From Roseibium algicola (GTDB lineage: Bacteria; Pseudomonadota; Alphaproteobacteria; Rhizobiales; Stappiaceae), in assembly GCF_001999245.1 (NCBI RefSeq), contig NZ_CP019630.1:1922001-1986000 (forward strand): 64,000 bases of DNA. Reading direction: 5' to 3'. A program made the translations under genes and the position numbers. Of the stretch, positions 18,453 through 27,689 are shown one piece after another. Under the pieces are notes generated by a model. That model saw nothing but the letters and a program-made list of their open reading frames with translations, did no database searches and had not been told where the DNA came from. Within the stretch, counting starts at the first letter, position 1, and the number at the start of each line of letters is the position of its first letter.

Positions 18453-18562
18453 CTACTCCCTTTGATCCGCCCGCGCAACCTCGCCAAAAGAATATTGCGC
18501 GATGCCGGACAAATTTTCTCAGATCTTCCCGTCTGCATAATTCACCTATAGGGAATGCAGAC

Positions 18563-19744
18563 CTATGCGTGTACTTGTCGTCTTTCTCCCGCAAGGTACG
18601 CCTCGGACCGCATCTCGATCAACCGGGAGGCTGTCCGGTCGAATTCAAAGGCTTCCGTGCCGTCCTCGCCGACGTAAAGATCCTGCGGCTCGGCCTCAGC
18701 CGATACCACCAGCTTGATGCCGTTATCGTAAAGCGTATCGATCAGATTGATGAAGCGCTTGGCTTCGTTGCGCCGCGCCTTGGACAGCACGGGCACGTTG
18801 TCCAGAAACACCGTGCCGAAAGCATGAGCGATGCGCAGATAATCACTTGCCCCCAACGGCTGCATGCACAGGTCGTCGAAGGTGAATCTGGCCGCTCCAG
18901 CCGCGACACAGGGAACGGCGATCTTGCGGCCTTTGTTCTCCAGCTCTTCGGAATGCGGTGTCATGCCGTGCGTCAGCTTGGCAAAGAGCTCATCCATCTG
19001 GGCGTTTGCACTCTCGCCCAGAGGCGTGACATAGACCGGCGCACCAGCAAGCTTCTCCAGCCGGTAATCCGTCGGACTGTCCAGATGCAGCACTTCCACC
19101 TTGGAGGTCAGCATCTTGATGAAGGGTAGGAACAGCTGGCGGTTAAGCCCGTCCTTGTAGAGGAGAGACGGCTCGACGTTGGACGTGGCGACAACGATGA
19201 CGCCGCGCTCGAAAAGCTGGGTGAACAGGCGGCCGAGGATCATGGCATCGGCAATGTCGGTCACCGAGAACTCATCAAACAGCAGCAGCCGCGTTTCTTC
19301 GGCAATCTGGCTCGCCACGGGCGGGATCGGATCGTCACCCTTGACCTCGCCGCGCTTGTGCGCCTGGCGGTGGGCATGAATGCGCTCGTGCACATCGGTC
19401 ATGAACTCGTGGAAATGCACACGCCTTTTGCGGCGGATGACCGTTACCTCGTAAAAGAGGTCCATCAGCATCGTCTTGCCGCGCCCGACACCGCCCCACA
19501 TGTAAAGCCCCTGTACGGAGGCCCAGAGCTGGTTCTTCTTGTTGGCGAACAGCCAGCCAAGTGAACTTTTCTTGGAGGCCAGGCGGGTTTCGGCAAGACG
19601 GGTGTTCAGGAGATCGAGCTGGCGCACCGCCTCCCGTTGCACGGGGTCTTCCTTGATCTCACCCGACGCGATGAGCGCGTCGTAGCGGGCGCTCAGGGCG
19701 CGGTTGACCGGCAGTTCCATCTTCAAGGGTGCTGCTCCCTCCAT
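18563..19744 (-). CDS. zapE: Cell division protein ZapE (AFG1-like ATPase)
   Basis: A 393-residue AAA-type ATPase. Walker A is GGVGRGKT (residues 84-91), preceded by LYMW; HFHEFM, the Walker B LLLFDEFSVTDIADA and the sensor-like VVATSNVEP are all typical of the AFG1/ZapE family, which destabilises FtsZ polymers in E. coli. The start may instead be the ATG at 19720 (MELPVNRAL), since neither site has a clearly better ribosome site. In many alphaproteobacteria zapE lies just upstream of mdh, as here. Confidence 0.92.
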   Translation of the reverse strand: MEGAAPLKMELPVNRALSARYDALIASGEIKEDPVQREAVRQLDLLNTRLAETRLASKKSSLGWLFANKKNQLWASVQGLYMWGGVGRGKTMLMDLFYEVTVIRRKRRVHFHEFMTDVHERIHAHRQAHKRGEVKGDDPIPPVASQIAEETRLLLFDEFSVTDIADAMILGRLFTQLFERGVIVVATSNVEPSLLYKDGLNRQLFLPFIKMLTSKVEVLHLDSPTDYRLEKLAGAPVYVTPLGESANAQMDELFAKLTHGMTPHSEELENKGRKIAVPCVAAGAARFTFDDLCMQPLGASDYLRIAHAFGTVFLDNVPVLSKARRNEAKRFINLIDTLYDNGIKLVVSAEAEPQDLYVGEDGTEAFEFDRTASRLIEMRSEAYLAGERRQVHA

Positions 19745-19892
19745 GAGAATTCATGGGGTCTTGGACGTATCTATTTGCACGGCGGAATAAGGTCAAAACG
19801 TCGCAGATGCAAGTCATGATATGGTTGCATACGATCACACATTCTTACGGATTTGTTTTTCAACCGTTTGAAATTTAAGGATTTCAGACCTC

Positions 19893-20450
19893 ATGTCCAT
19901 TCCGTTGCTCCCACATAATCCGGACTGGTTTCGCCAGGCTGACCTGCTGATCGACGACCTCGGACATCTTCTGGGAGCAAGGGCCCTGCGCCTGGACCAT
20001 GTCGGGTCCACGGCCGTCCCTGGGCTGATTGCCAAACCCAAACTTCATATCGATGTAACGCTGGCTTCCGGATTTTCACCGGCTGCACTCAGCAACGATC
20101 TCCTGCTGTATGGCTACCATGATCTCGGCGCCCGCTTTCGGGAAGACGAAGTGCAAATGACCCGGCCAGCCGGACCAGGTCCCCGGTCGAAGGAGAGGGA
20201 AAATCACGAGCTGATTATCGCGCATCGGCTGTGTCTGTGTGCATCCGATTGCCCCTCACCTGATAAGCGGCGCCAGTTTCGCGACGCCTTGCGCGGCGAT
20301 GCCAGCCTTGCCGGGCGCTATGCCGCCCTGAAACGGGACCTTGCCCTCATGGCCGGTTCGACCCCCGACTGGGAAATATACAATACCGGCAAGACATCCT
20401 TCATCGAAGGCGTGCTCTCAGGGGAAGGTATGCGACTGATCCAGCGATGA
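19893..20450 (+). CDS. GrpB family protein (UPF0157)
   Basis: A 185-residue member of the GrpB family, related to nucleotidyltransferases. The core signature DHVGSTAVPGL is at residues 35-45, followed by AKPKLHIDV where most members read AKPIIDI. The late segment WEIYNTGKTSFI is also typical. Biochemical function is not established for the family. It is divergent from zapE across a 148-bp AT-richer spacer. Confidence 0.85.
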   Translation: MSIPLLPHNPDWFRQADLLIDDLGHLLGARALRLDHVGSTAVPGLIAKPKLHIDVTLASGFSPAALSNDLLLYGYHDLGARFREDEVQMTRPAGPGPRSKERENHELIIAHRLCLCASDCPSPDKRRQFRDALRGDASLAGRYAALKRDLALMAGSTPDWEIYNTGKTSFIEGVLSGEGMRLIQR

Positions 20451-20753
20451 CGCTCCTTCCGGCCCCGCCATCACTGCCCCCATTGACGGAACACCGCACC
20501 CAGCAGCCCGGTTCGCAATTCACTGATAATGGGCAGAAAAACACAGGCCAAGCCTTGAGGAACTCGAAACAGGAAGGCAGCACGCCCTCTGAACAAACAG
20601 CGCCCGCAACCGGTGGGAGGGTTACGGGCGCAGGGCACAGGGAGGGGTCCTGTGCGGGAGGAACGCAATCATGAACGCCCAAACGGCTCGGCCTGACTGG
20701 ACCCGGCCATCATGCCTGTGCCCGGCTGAGCGCAAAAAGCACTCAGACAACAC
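20451..20753. other. Convergent intergenic region with two tandem hairpins
   Basis: About 300 bp between the stops of the GrpB-family gene and the DUF7662-like gene. It contains two GC-rich inverted repeats: GCGCCCG (20600-20606) with CGGGCGC (20625-20631), and GCACAGG (20635-20641) with CCTGTGC (20649-20655). Neither has a U-tract on either strand. Short ORFs here show no convincing coding character. The structures may serve as bidirectional RNA 3' ends. Confidence 0.4.
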
Positions 20754-21536
20754 TTAGCGCAGGTAAAGGGCCGTCTTGCGACCGTTCTGGACTTCCTGAA
20801 GATAGAGCAGCTGGGCAACCAGATAACACTCGGACTGGTCGTCCAGATTGGCCTTGCGGCCACGACCGTCGGTCAGCAGCCAGGCATTGCCGGACTTGAC
20901 GACATCGCATTCGATTGGTGCGGCGGCATCGAAACCGGCTTTCTTGAACAGCTCCGTACCGACGCGGCTGCCGGTATCGTCGTCCAGACCCTTCATCGCC
21001 ATGCGCAGGCTGCGATAGGCCTTGTGAACCGACAAGGTTGCGACGATGGCAGTGACGACTTCGTCGCCTTCCATGGCCGCGAAGCGCACAACGCCGCCTT
21101 CCTGCGGAATGATGGAATTGGAACAGGGCGTGCGCTGGACATCGCCAAGCGTGGTCCATTCGGAGCGCAACGTTACGGTTGCAGGCTGACGAAGGGCCGC
21201 CATTTCCTTGGTGAGCCGCTTTTCTGCAGTTTTTTGCGGATTCTTGGCGGTCCGATCCATACGGGCGGACACCCCGGCCACGGTTCCGCCGATGCGCAAC
21301 CGGCGGAAGACGATGACATCGCGCATGAGATCGGTTCGCTCTACCCGCCAGCCGGCATCAAGCCAGGCGTTCTGGTGAACGAGACTGCCGCCGGAATTTG
21401 CCCACCATGTCCGGTGTTCCCGGGCGCTCTTGGGCAGCGACGAGCCTATGATATCTTCGACTTCGTTCAGCTTGGCCGCCCAGACAACATCTTCCAGTCG
21501 TGCCAAGTGTTCCCGCAGTGGTTCATATTTTGACAT
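20754..21536 (-). CDS. DUF7662-like domain protein with unknown C-terminal domain
   Basis: A 260-residue protein. Residues 1-80 resemble a small domain (DUF7662 type) with the pattern KYEPLREHL, LPKSAREHRTWWANSG, AWLDAGWRVE and VIVFRR, seen alone or fused in many bacteria. Residues 100-130 are basic, and the remainder (about 125-260) is unrecognised, with a TLSVHKAYRSLRMAMKGLDDDTG stretch. The ATG at 21536 was chosen over 21572 because GGAAAGG precedes it and the domain begins there. Function unknown; no obvious operon partner. Confidence 0.65.
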   Translation of the reverse strand: MSKYEPLREHLARLEDVVWAAKLNEVEDIIGSSLPKSAREHRTWWANSGGSLVHQNAWLDAGWRVERTDLMRDVIVFRRLRIGGTVAGVSARMDRTAKNPQKTAEKRLTKEMAALRQPATVTLRSEWTTLGDVQRTPCSNSIIPQEGGVVRFAAMEGDEVVTAIVATLSVHKAYRSLRMAMKGLDDDTGSRVGTELFKKAGFDAAAPIECDVVKSGNAWLLTDGRGRKANLDDQSECYLVAQLLYLQEVQNGRKTALYLR

Positions 21537-21610
21537 TTGCACAGCCTTTCCGGTAGCTATGCAAATATACACCTATAGCGCGAGCTGTCCAGCATAAATA
21601 CGGAGGGGCC

Positions 21611-22132
21611 TTAACGGTACAGCGAGATCGGCGATCCGGTAGAGGTCTGACCGTTGAACTGGCCGGAAGCGCTGGAGTAAAGCTGTGCAACGATCAGGCC
21701 GGCGCCGTCCTTCAGAACCACCTGATTGCCGCTCAGGTCCCATGCAGAGATCCCGGACAGTACAGGCGAAGCACAACCTCTGGTATTTGCACGGTAGCCG
21801 CCGGACCATGTTGTCAGCGTCATGAAGGCCATGCAGTTGTCGCCAGCGGAGGTGATTTTCCAGCCACCCAGAAGGTCTGTCCGGCCAACTTCCTTGGCAT
21901 CGGCAGGCGCTGCAACCGGGTTGCTGGCCAGGTCGGTCGGCTGAGCCGACGGATCGTTGAGACCGCCAGCCGGCGCGTTGGGATCAAGCGGTGCAAGCTG
22001 TCCCGAGCCTACGGGTGTAGTCGGGGTCGCCGGCAGCGGTTCGGCATAATTCCGGCCTCCGGACAATCTCTGGCAACCAGCTGCCAGGACCACCAGGCCG
22101 ACGATCAAAACAAACTTTCCCGCGCGCATCAT
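21611..22132 (-). CDS. Inh/Omp19 family protease-inhibitor-like lipoprotein
   Basis: A 173-residue lipoprotein: signal peptide with lipobox LAAGC (Cys20), a Pro/Ala-rich linker (about 25-80), and a C-terminal beta-barrel-like domain (85-173) with two cysteines expected to form a disulfide (NCMAF...RGCASP). The pattern GYRA..C, W.L.GNQVVLKD, AQLYSS..GQFNGQT and SLYR follows Brucella Omp19, a surface-exposed inhibitor of host proteases. Homology is judged by eye; activity is inferred. Confidence 0.82.
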   Translation of the reverse strand: MMRAGKFVLIVGLVVLAAGCQRLSGGRNYAEPLPATPTTPVGSGQLAPLDPNAPAGGLNDPSAQPTDLASNPVAAPADAKEVGRTDLLGGWKITSAGDNCMAFMTLTTWSGGYRANTRGCASPVLSGISAWDLSGNQVVLKDGAGLIVAQLYSSASGQFNGQTSTGSPISLYR

Positions 22133-22232
22133 GACGAATCAATCCCTCACCTTCGTCCCAATATGGGAGCAACTCTTAGCCCACAATTTGTCGAAAATCC
22201 AAAATCCTGAGAATCGACCGTTTTCTGATCGC

Positions 22233-22688
22233 TCAGGCGACCCGGCTCGAGACGGCCTTGCCTGCTGTTTTTGGCGGCTCCACAAGCCTGTCGATCGCCT
22301 CCGCAATCTTCTCGAAATAAGTGGCGCAGGCACCAAAACCATCCGGAAAAGGCGGTTTTGCGGCAATGTTCCACCAATGGCTCGATGTCGTGGTCTTCCA
22401 CTGCGGCGGCAAGGCCACCGGCGCCTGGTCAGCGAGATAGACGACCCTGTCGGGAATTTCAGCATGCGGCATCAGGAAAATGTCGATCGGCTTGGGCGCA
22501 AGCCCTTTGGCATCAATTCCCCGTGCCGACAGTATCCGGCGCACATGCCGGCTCAGTTCCTGGGAAGGAGCCACACCTGCGGAGAACGCCCGCATCAGAC
22601 CACCTGCCCGAAAATTCAGATAGGCTTCGGCCAGGGGCGACAGCAGGCTGTTGTCCGGACAGACGAACAGAACGGTTGTTTTCGACAA
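22233..22688 (-). CDS. Degenerate low-molecular-weight phosphatase / arsenate-reductase-like protein
   Basis: A 151-residue protein with the LMW-PTP fold: VLFVC at residues 6-10 leads into the P-loop, but the CX5R signature reads C-PDNSL-L, so the catalytic Arg is Leu16. SPLAEAYLNF, FSAG and a late HWWNIAAKPPF segment align with the arsenate-reductase-like HW..DP motif, where the general-acid Asp is also missing. It is therefore unlikely to be an active phosphatase or reductase. The TTG at 22688 was chosen because AAGGAA lies six bases upstream; a longer TTG start at 22721 has none. Confidence 0.75.
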   Translation of the reverse strand: MSKTTVLFVCPDNSLLSPLAEAYLNFRAGGLMRAFSAGVAPSQELSRHVRRILSARGIDAKGLAPKPIDIFLMPHAEIPDRVVYLADQAPVALPPQWKTTTSSHWWNIAAKPPFPDGFGACATYFEKIAEAIDRLVEPPKTAGKAVSSRVA

Positions 22689-22922
22689 GGGGCATTCCTT
22701 CGCGGCTGCAGCCCATGCCAATCACGTCATGGGCGGCCTCCCCCTAGCGCCGGGACGGGAAGACTTTATGACAAACCCGGGGCAACATCGAAAATCATGA
22801 GGATATCTTCCACGAGCCTGATAGATATGCGCACAAACGCTCGCGTGCAGCCCGGTGCTCTGCTGCAACCTCATTCCGGGTATTCGCGCGCAAGACCTGC
22901 AACACGTTCCTGAGGAGCCCAC

Positions 22923-23300
22923 ATGCCCGTCGCCTTCTGGTGTGTCCTTGCCGCCGCCATCCTGCCGCTGCTTTCCGTCTTTCCGGCAAAACTGGACAAG
23001 TCCTTCGACAACGCCCGCCCACGTGACCCGGACTATTGGCGAGACGGTTTTCGCGCCCGCGCACAGGGGGCACAGGCGAATGGCTTCGAGGCATTTCCCC
23101 TGTTTGCGGTTGCCGTTTTCGTTGGCCTCAACCAGGGCGGCGACCCTCACTGGATCGACAGGCTCGCCGTGCTTTTCGTGTTATTGAGGATCATTTATAT
23201 CGGCTGCTACTGGGCCGACCGCGCCTCGCCGCGCTCGCTTGCCTGGGCAGCCTCCTTCTTGACATCGCTGGCAATTTTCACCAGTTCCCTATGGAGCTGA
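22923..23300 (+). CDS. MAPEG family membrane protein
   Basis: A 125-residue four-TM protein of the membrane-associated eicosanoid/glutathione metabolism family. The motif RARAQGAQANGFEAFPLFAVAV matches the conserved RaxxahxNxxE segment in TM2, and LRIIYIGCYWAD corresponds to the RxxYixxY region. Bacterial members may have glutathione transferase or peroxidase activity. GAGGAG lies five bases before the ATG. Confidence 0.88.
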   Translation: MPVAFWCVLAAAILPLLSVFPAKLDKSFDNARPRDPDYWRDGFRARAQGAQANGFEAFPLFAVAVFVGLNQGGDPHWIDRLAVLFVLLRIIYIGCYWADRASPRSLAWAASFLTSLAIFTSSLWS

Positions 23301-23417
23301 GCCGCCGATGGGCGGATTCCGATCCTGAAATTCGTACAACGATCATTTGCACCAAGAGGCTGATTTCGTTAACGATGCATCGGAGTGAGGCAGTAATCTC
23401 GTGGGCAGAGGTGCATT

Positions 23418-24311
23418 GTGCGGACGACCGACCAGACGACAGACACCTTGCCGACGCGCCGTCAGGCCGCGGCACAGAGGCAGATTTCTGAGCAGCATAT
23501 CGTCGACCTTCTGATTGCCGAACGGGGCAAGCTGGTGATGGCCAGCCCGTGGTGGCCCTTCATCAGACCCTTCGCGCACAAGATCCTTCGCTACAAGTCC
23601 GCCGTCGAAATGGCCGACACCATTGCGCAGATGGAAGCGCTGGAGGTTTTTGCCCATTTGAGCGGATTGCTGTCGCTTGACGTCACCACGCTTGGCCTTG
23701 AACGGGTTCCGCAGGAAGGCCCCGTCGTTCTGGTGTCCAACCACCCGACCGGCATTGCCGACGGCATCGTACTTTATGATGCGATCAAGTCCCGCCGGAA
23801 CGATCTTGCGATCTTTGCCAACCGCGATGCCATCCGCATCAACCCGCGCCTTGCCGACATGATCATTCCGGTCGAATGGCGTGCTGACTTCAAGACCCGC
23901 GAAAAATCCAAGGAAACGATCAAGCTCGCCTCCTCCGCCTTTGCCAAGGAGCGGGTGGTGGTGCTGTTTCCCTCCGGGCGCCTGGCCTATTGGCACGACG
24001 GCAAGCTGACAGAACGGCCCTGGATGACGTCAGCCCTGGCGCTGGCACGCAAGAACAAGGCCCCGATCATTCCCATGCACATGGGCGGGCGCAATTCCGG
24101 TCTGTTCTATTTCCTTGCGAGAGTGTCGACCGAATTGCGCGACATGACGGTCTTCAACGAATTGCTCAACAAGGAACATGCCAAGTTCAACGTGCATTTC
24201 GGCAAGCCGATCCGCCCGGAAAAACTTGAAGGCGACCTTGGCGATCTGACCGAACAGATGCGCATTCACTGCGCCGAAACGCTGGCGACGGATCCGGACG
24301 CCGAGTTCTAG
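23418..24311 (+). CDS. Lysophospholipid acyltransferase family protein
   Basis: A 297-residue PlsC-like acyltransferase. The catalytic motif is NHPTGIADG, the HX5D variant shared with ornithine-lipid OlsB-type and hemolysin-like acyltransferases, followed by the glycerol-phosphate loop-like VLFPSGRLAYW and PIIPMHMGG. It probably transfers acyl chains in membrane lipid synthesis. The acceptor (lysophosphatidate, ornithine or other) is unknown. Hydrophobic content is low; a peripheral inner-membrane location is likely. Confidence 0.82.
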   Translation: MRTTDQTTDTLPTRRQAAAQRQISEQHIVDLLIAERGKLVMASPWWPFIRPFAHKILRYKSAVEMADTIAQMEALEVFAHLSGLLSLDVTTLGLERVPQEGPVVLVSNHPTGIADGIVLYDAIKSRRNDLAIFANRDAIRINPRLADMIIPVEWRADFKTREKSKETIKLASSAFAKERVVVLFPSGRLAYWHDGKLTERPWMTSALALARKNKAPIIPMHMGGRNSGLFYFLARVSTELRDMTVFNELLNKEHAKFNVHFGKPIRPEKLEGDLGDLTEQMRIHCAETLATDPDAEF

Positions 24312-24466
24312 GTGCCAACGCACCGCCTCCACGCGTCTCCTAAGCATCTGATTTTTTGATGCTCTGACCAGGGCCTGCACGTCATCCACAGGCGTGGTTC
24401 CGCCTTCATTGCCCTTCTTCCGCGAATAAGACATTGTGCGGGAGAATCAAAGGACCCGTCTCACCC

Positions 24467-26356
24467 ATGCCCGTTTCGCCCGCTGTTGCCGCGGAGGAAG
24501 TCATTCCAGTGCAGCATGCCGTTGCTCCGACCGTGCGTCCGGAGCCGAAGCCGCTTGCGGTTCTGCAGAAGGTTTTCGGCTACAGCAGCTTCAGGGGCAA
24601 ACAGCAGGCGGTGATCGAAACGCTTGTGGACGGCAACGACGCTGTCGTTCTGTTTCCCACCGGCGCAGGCAAGTCGCTCTGTTACCAGATCCCGGCACTG
24701 TGCCGGCGTGGGGTTGGCATTGTCGTCTCGCCGCTGATCGCGCTGATGAAAGACCAGGTCGGTGCGCTTCGCGCCGCTGGCGTTCAGGCCGCAGCTCTCA
24801 ATTCCACGCTGTCACCTGAAGAACAGGACGGCATTCGCAGTGCCCTGCGCCGCGGTGAAATCGACCTGCTCTACGTGACACCGGAGCGGCTGGGCACCGA
24901 GAGCTTCCGCAAGTTCCTGGACACGCTGCAGATTGCCCTTTTTGCCATCGATGAAGCGCATTGCGTCAGCCAGTGGGGACATGACTTCCGTCCGGAGTAC
25001 ATGTCGCTGTCCTGTCTGCGCGACCGCTATCCGGGCGTCCCGCGTGTGGCGTTGACCGCGACTGCCGACCCGCACACCCAAAAAGACATTCTGGCCCGCC
25101 TGCAGCTGGAAGACGCCGCCGTCTTTTCCACCAGCTTCGACCGGCCCAACATCCGCTACGAGATTGTCGAGCGCACCAACCAGCGCCAGCAGCTGCTGGA
25201 TTTCCTGAAGAAGCACTCCGGCGAGAGTGGCATCGTCTATTGCCTGTCGCGGGCAAAGGTTGAGGATATCGCCGAATGGCTGACCTCTAAAGGCATCAGG
25301 GCCCTGCCCTATCATGCCGGATTGCCCGCGGAACAGCGCTCCGCCAACCAGGATGCGTTTCTGCTGGAAGAAGGGCTGTGCCTGGTGGCGACGGTTGCCT
25401 TCGGCATGGGTATCGACAAGCCGGATGTGCGCTATGTCGCGCATCTGGATCTGCCCTCTTCGGTCGAGGCCTATTACCAGGAAACCGGCCGTGCAGGCCG
25501 CGACGGCGCTCCCTCCGAAGCCTTCATGGCTTACGGCATGGCCGATCTGGTGCAGCGCCGGCGCATGATTGCCGAGGGCGATGCGCCCGAAGAGGTCAAG
25601 CGCGCGGAAAATGCCAAGCTGAACGCGCTTCTCGGCATTTGTGAAACGGCCGGTTGCCGTCGTCAGGCCCTGCTAGCCCATTTCGGCGAGACCTACCCCA
25701 AACCCTGTGGCAACTGCGACACCTGCCTGTCCCCGGTGGAGACCTGGGACGGCACGGAAGCTGCCCAAAAGCTGATGTCGGCGATCTATCGTACTGGTCA
25801 ACGTTTCGGCACGGCGCATGTCATAGATGTGCTTCTGGGCAAGACCAACGAGAAAAGCACCCGCTTCGGCCATGACACGCTGTCGGTTTTCGGAATTGGT
25901 CAGGACGTGCCGCAGAAGACCTGGCAGTCGATTGCCCGTCAGCTTGTCGCCGCAGGCTACGTCGATGTCGACCATGCCCAGTTCGGTGCTCTTGTTCTGA
26001 CGGAAAAGGCCCGGAGCGTCCTGCGCGGTGACGAGAAGCTCGCCTTGCGCAAGGACCGGAGCGCGGCAGGCCTGAAACGGACGAGTTCTTCACGTACGGC
26101 CTCCATCGCCGATGAACTGGACCATGAAGACAGGCTGCTGTTTGAACGCTTGCGCAGGCTGCGGACCCAGATTGCCCGCGATCAGGGCGTACCGCCCTAT
26201 GTAGTGTTCACGGATGCGACGCTGGCCGGGATATCCGCTGCGCGCCCGGTGACCGAAGATGCGCTGCTGGCCGTTTCCGGTGTCGGGCAGTCCAAACTTG
26301 AAAAATACGGCGAGGCGTTCCTCGAGCTGGTCGAGGCATTTGAAGCCGGCGTATGA
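24467..26356 (+). CDS. recQ: ATP-dependent DNA helicase RecQ
   Basis: A 629-residue superfamily 2 helicase. [14 protein letters not shown] is the Q/zero motif, Walker A is PTGAGKS (Lys69), motif II is DEAH in [19 protein letters not shown], and motif VI is [10 protein letters not shown]. The zinc-binding cysteines ([15 protein letters not shown]), RQC winged-helix domain and a C-terminal HRDC domain (about 545-625) follow. It is slightly longer than E. coli RecQ. The ATG at 24467 is preferred to a TTG at 24434, though its AAAGGA is far upstream. Confidence 0.96.
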   Translation: MPVSPAVAAEEVIPVQHAVAPTVRPEPKPLAVLQKVFGYSSFRGKQQAVIETLVDGNDAVVLFPTGAGKSLCYQIPALCRRGVGIVVSPLIALMKDQVGALRAAGVQAAALNSTLSPEEQDGIRSALRRGEIDLLYVTPERLGTESFRKFLDTLQIALFAIDEAHCVSQWGHDFRPEYMSLSCLRDRYPGVPRVALTATADPHTQKDILARLQLEDAAVFSTSFDRPNIRYEIVERTNQRQQLLDFLKKHSGESGIVYCLSRAKVEDIAEWLTSKGIRALPYHAGLPAEQRSANQDAFLLEEGLCLVATVAFGMGIDKPDVRYVAHLDLPSSVEAYYQETGRAGRDGAPSEAFMAYGMADLVQRRRMIAEGDAPEEVKRAENAKLNALLGICETAGCRRQALLAHFGETYPKPCGNCDTCLSPVETWDGTEAAQKLMSAIYRTGQRFGTAHVIDVLLGKTNEKSTRFGHDTLSVFGIGQDVPQKTWQSIARQLVAAGYVDVDHAQFGALVLTEKARSVLRGDEKLALRKDRSAAGLKRTSSSRTASIADELDHEDRLLFERLRRLRTQIARDQGVPPYVVFTDATLAGISAARPVTEDALLAVSGVGQSKLEKYGEAFLELVEAFEAGV

Positions 26357-26385
26357 CCGCCACGATGGTTGCCGATGAAATCCGG

Positions 26386-26907
26386 TCAACCGTCCTGCTG
26401 CAGGCAGAGTTGATAAACCCCGGCAAGATCCGACAAGGTTTCTTCATCAGGATGGGACAGGAAACTGTCGATGATGTCCCTGAGCGCCAGATGCATGTTC
26501 CGGTGCTGGCGCAGACGCCTGTAGGACGAGCCGAGCTTGTAGATCTGTTCGATTTCCTCATGCGAGAAGAGGTCCAGACCCGCAATACCCAGCACGACAC
26601 CAAGATCAGCATTGGTGCGGCGCGTCAGGTTATGGGCAATCAGGAACCCGAACAGGCCGGTGACAAATCGGTTTTCGAAGCACAGTTCGTCAAAGTCGCG
26701 CTCGACCACTTTCAGCACGAGCTTCATGATCGACACGGTGGCAGCTGCCGCAAATTCGGTCGGTGTGTTGGTGTCACAGATCTCCAACCCTGCTGCTTCC
26801 AGCATGGCGGCGGTGGATCTTCGAAGGCGGTCTTCCGTCTCGACGGCTCTCAATTCAGAAATAAATTCCGGCTCTGCTGTAACGCGACTTCCAAACAAGC
26901 TCAGCAT
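26386..26907 (-). CDS. Conserved-looking protein of unknown function
   Basis: A 173-residue soluble, mostly helical protein with no signal peptide, starting MLSLFGSR. A Lys/Val-rich helix (IMKLVLKVVERDF) and a C-terminal RNMHLALRDIIDSFLSHPDEETLSDL segment suggest all-alpha folding. It converges on recQ (30 bp between stops). The codon third-position GC bias supports coding. No family recognised; function unknown. Confidence 0.6.
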   Translation of the reverse strand: MLSLFGSRVTAEPEFISELRAVETEDRLRRSTAAMLEAAGLEICDTNTPTEFAAAATVSIMKLVLKVVERDFDELCFENRFVTGLFGFLIAHNLTRRTNADLGVVLGIAGLDLFSHEEIEQIYKLGSSYRRLRQHRNMHLALRDIIDSFLSHPDEETLSDLAGVYQLCLQQDG

Positions 26908-27008
26908 GTTAGCGTCCTTTCAGACGTAAGCCCACTGAAAGTATGTAGTGTACACCTTACCCTACGGCAAATTGATGCCTGAAAATTCGACGAAAATGCT
27001 GTTCTTTT

Positions 27009-27033
27009 GGGCCGTTCCCCGCGGAAACGGCCC
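27009..27033. other. GC-rich hairpin between the orphan gene promoter and msrA stop
   Basis: GGGCCGTT (27009-27016) pairs with AACGGCCC (27026-27033). It lies 12 bp past the msrA stop, so it probably marks that mRNA's 3' end, but the U-rich flank (ATTTTCG) is on the opposite side of the transcribed direction. Confidence 0.4.
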
Positions 27034-27044
27034 ATTTTCGAATG

Positions 27045-27689
27045 TTATGACCCTGCCTTGGGCAACCCCTTGAAGGCTTCGCTGCCCCACACGGCCTTGA
27101 CCTGCGCATCCCTACCGCACCCTTTCCGGTAGCCCTTGTAGGCGTCGGCGCGGGTGACGTAGCCGAAGCGGGTAAGCGTACGAACCTGGCTCTTGTAATA
27201 GGCCTGATGGTAGTCCTCAGCGGGCCAGAAAACGGCCGGAGCCTCGACCGGCGTTACGATCTTGCCGCCGAGTGCCTTTTCCGCCTTCGCGATTTCCGCC
27301 CTGGCCTGTTTCGCCTGGGTTTCGTCCAGAGGATAGATGGCGGTGGAATAGGCATGTCCCCGGTCGCAGAATTGACCGCCGGCGTCCGTCACATCGACGG
27401 TGCGCAGGAATATCCCGACAAGTTCGGTGTAACTGATCTTGTTCTCGTCGAAATCGACCTTGACGACCTCCCGGTGACCGCCACGATCATAATCCTTGTA
27501 GGTAGGGTTCTGGGTCTCCCCGCCGGCATAGCCGGAAACGACATCGCGCACGCCGGGAAGTTTCTCAAGATCGGATTCAACGCACCAGAAGCATCCTCCG
27601 GCAAGCACCGCGGTTTCGGCCTGTGCGGTTCCCGGTGGCATCGACGCCACGAGCGCGGCAAAGAAAGTGAGCGGGAGCAGGCGTTTCAT
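27045..27689 (-). CDS. msrA: Peptide-methionine (S)-S-oxide reductase, exported
   Basis: A 214-residue MsrA with a Sec signal peptide (cleavage after AQA, residue 24). The catalytic cysteine is in GGCFWCVE (Cys33), followed by VVSGYAGG and the conserved GGQFCDRGHAYSTAIYP. Cysteines near the C-terminus (KGCGRD) can serve as resolving thiol. It repairs oxidised methionine in periplasmic proteins. GGAGG lies seven bases before the ATG. No msrB or msrP gene is adjacent. Confidence 0.93.
   Translation of the reverse strand: MKRLLPLTFFAALVASMPPGTAQAETAVLAGGCFWCVESDLEKLPGVRDVVSGYAGGETQNPTYKDYDRGGHREVVKVDFDENKISYTELVGIFLRTVDVTDAGGQFCDRGHAYSTAIYPLDETQAKQARAEIAKAEKALGGKIVTPVEAPAVFWPAEDYHQAYYKSQVRTLTRFGYVTRADAYKGYRKGCGRDAQVKAVWGSEAFKGLPKAGS

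Noticed and set aside
20447..20674. 75-codon ORF after the GrpB-family gene
   Set aside because: No ribosome site or similarity; it spans the inverted repeats of the convergent spacer.
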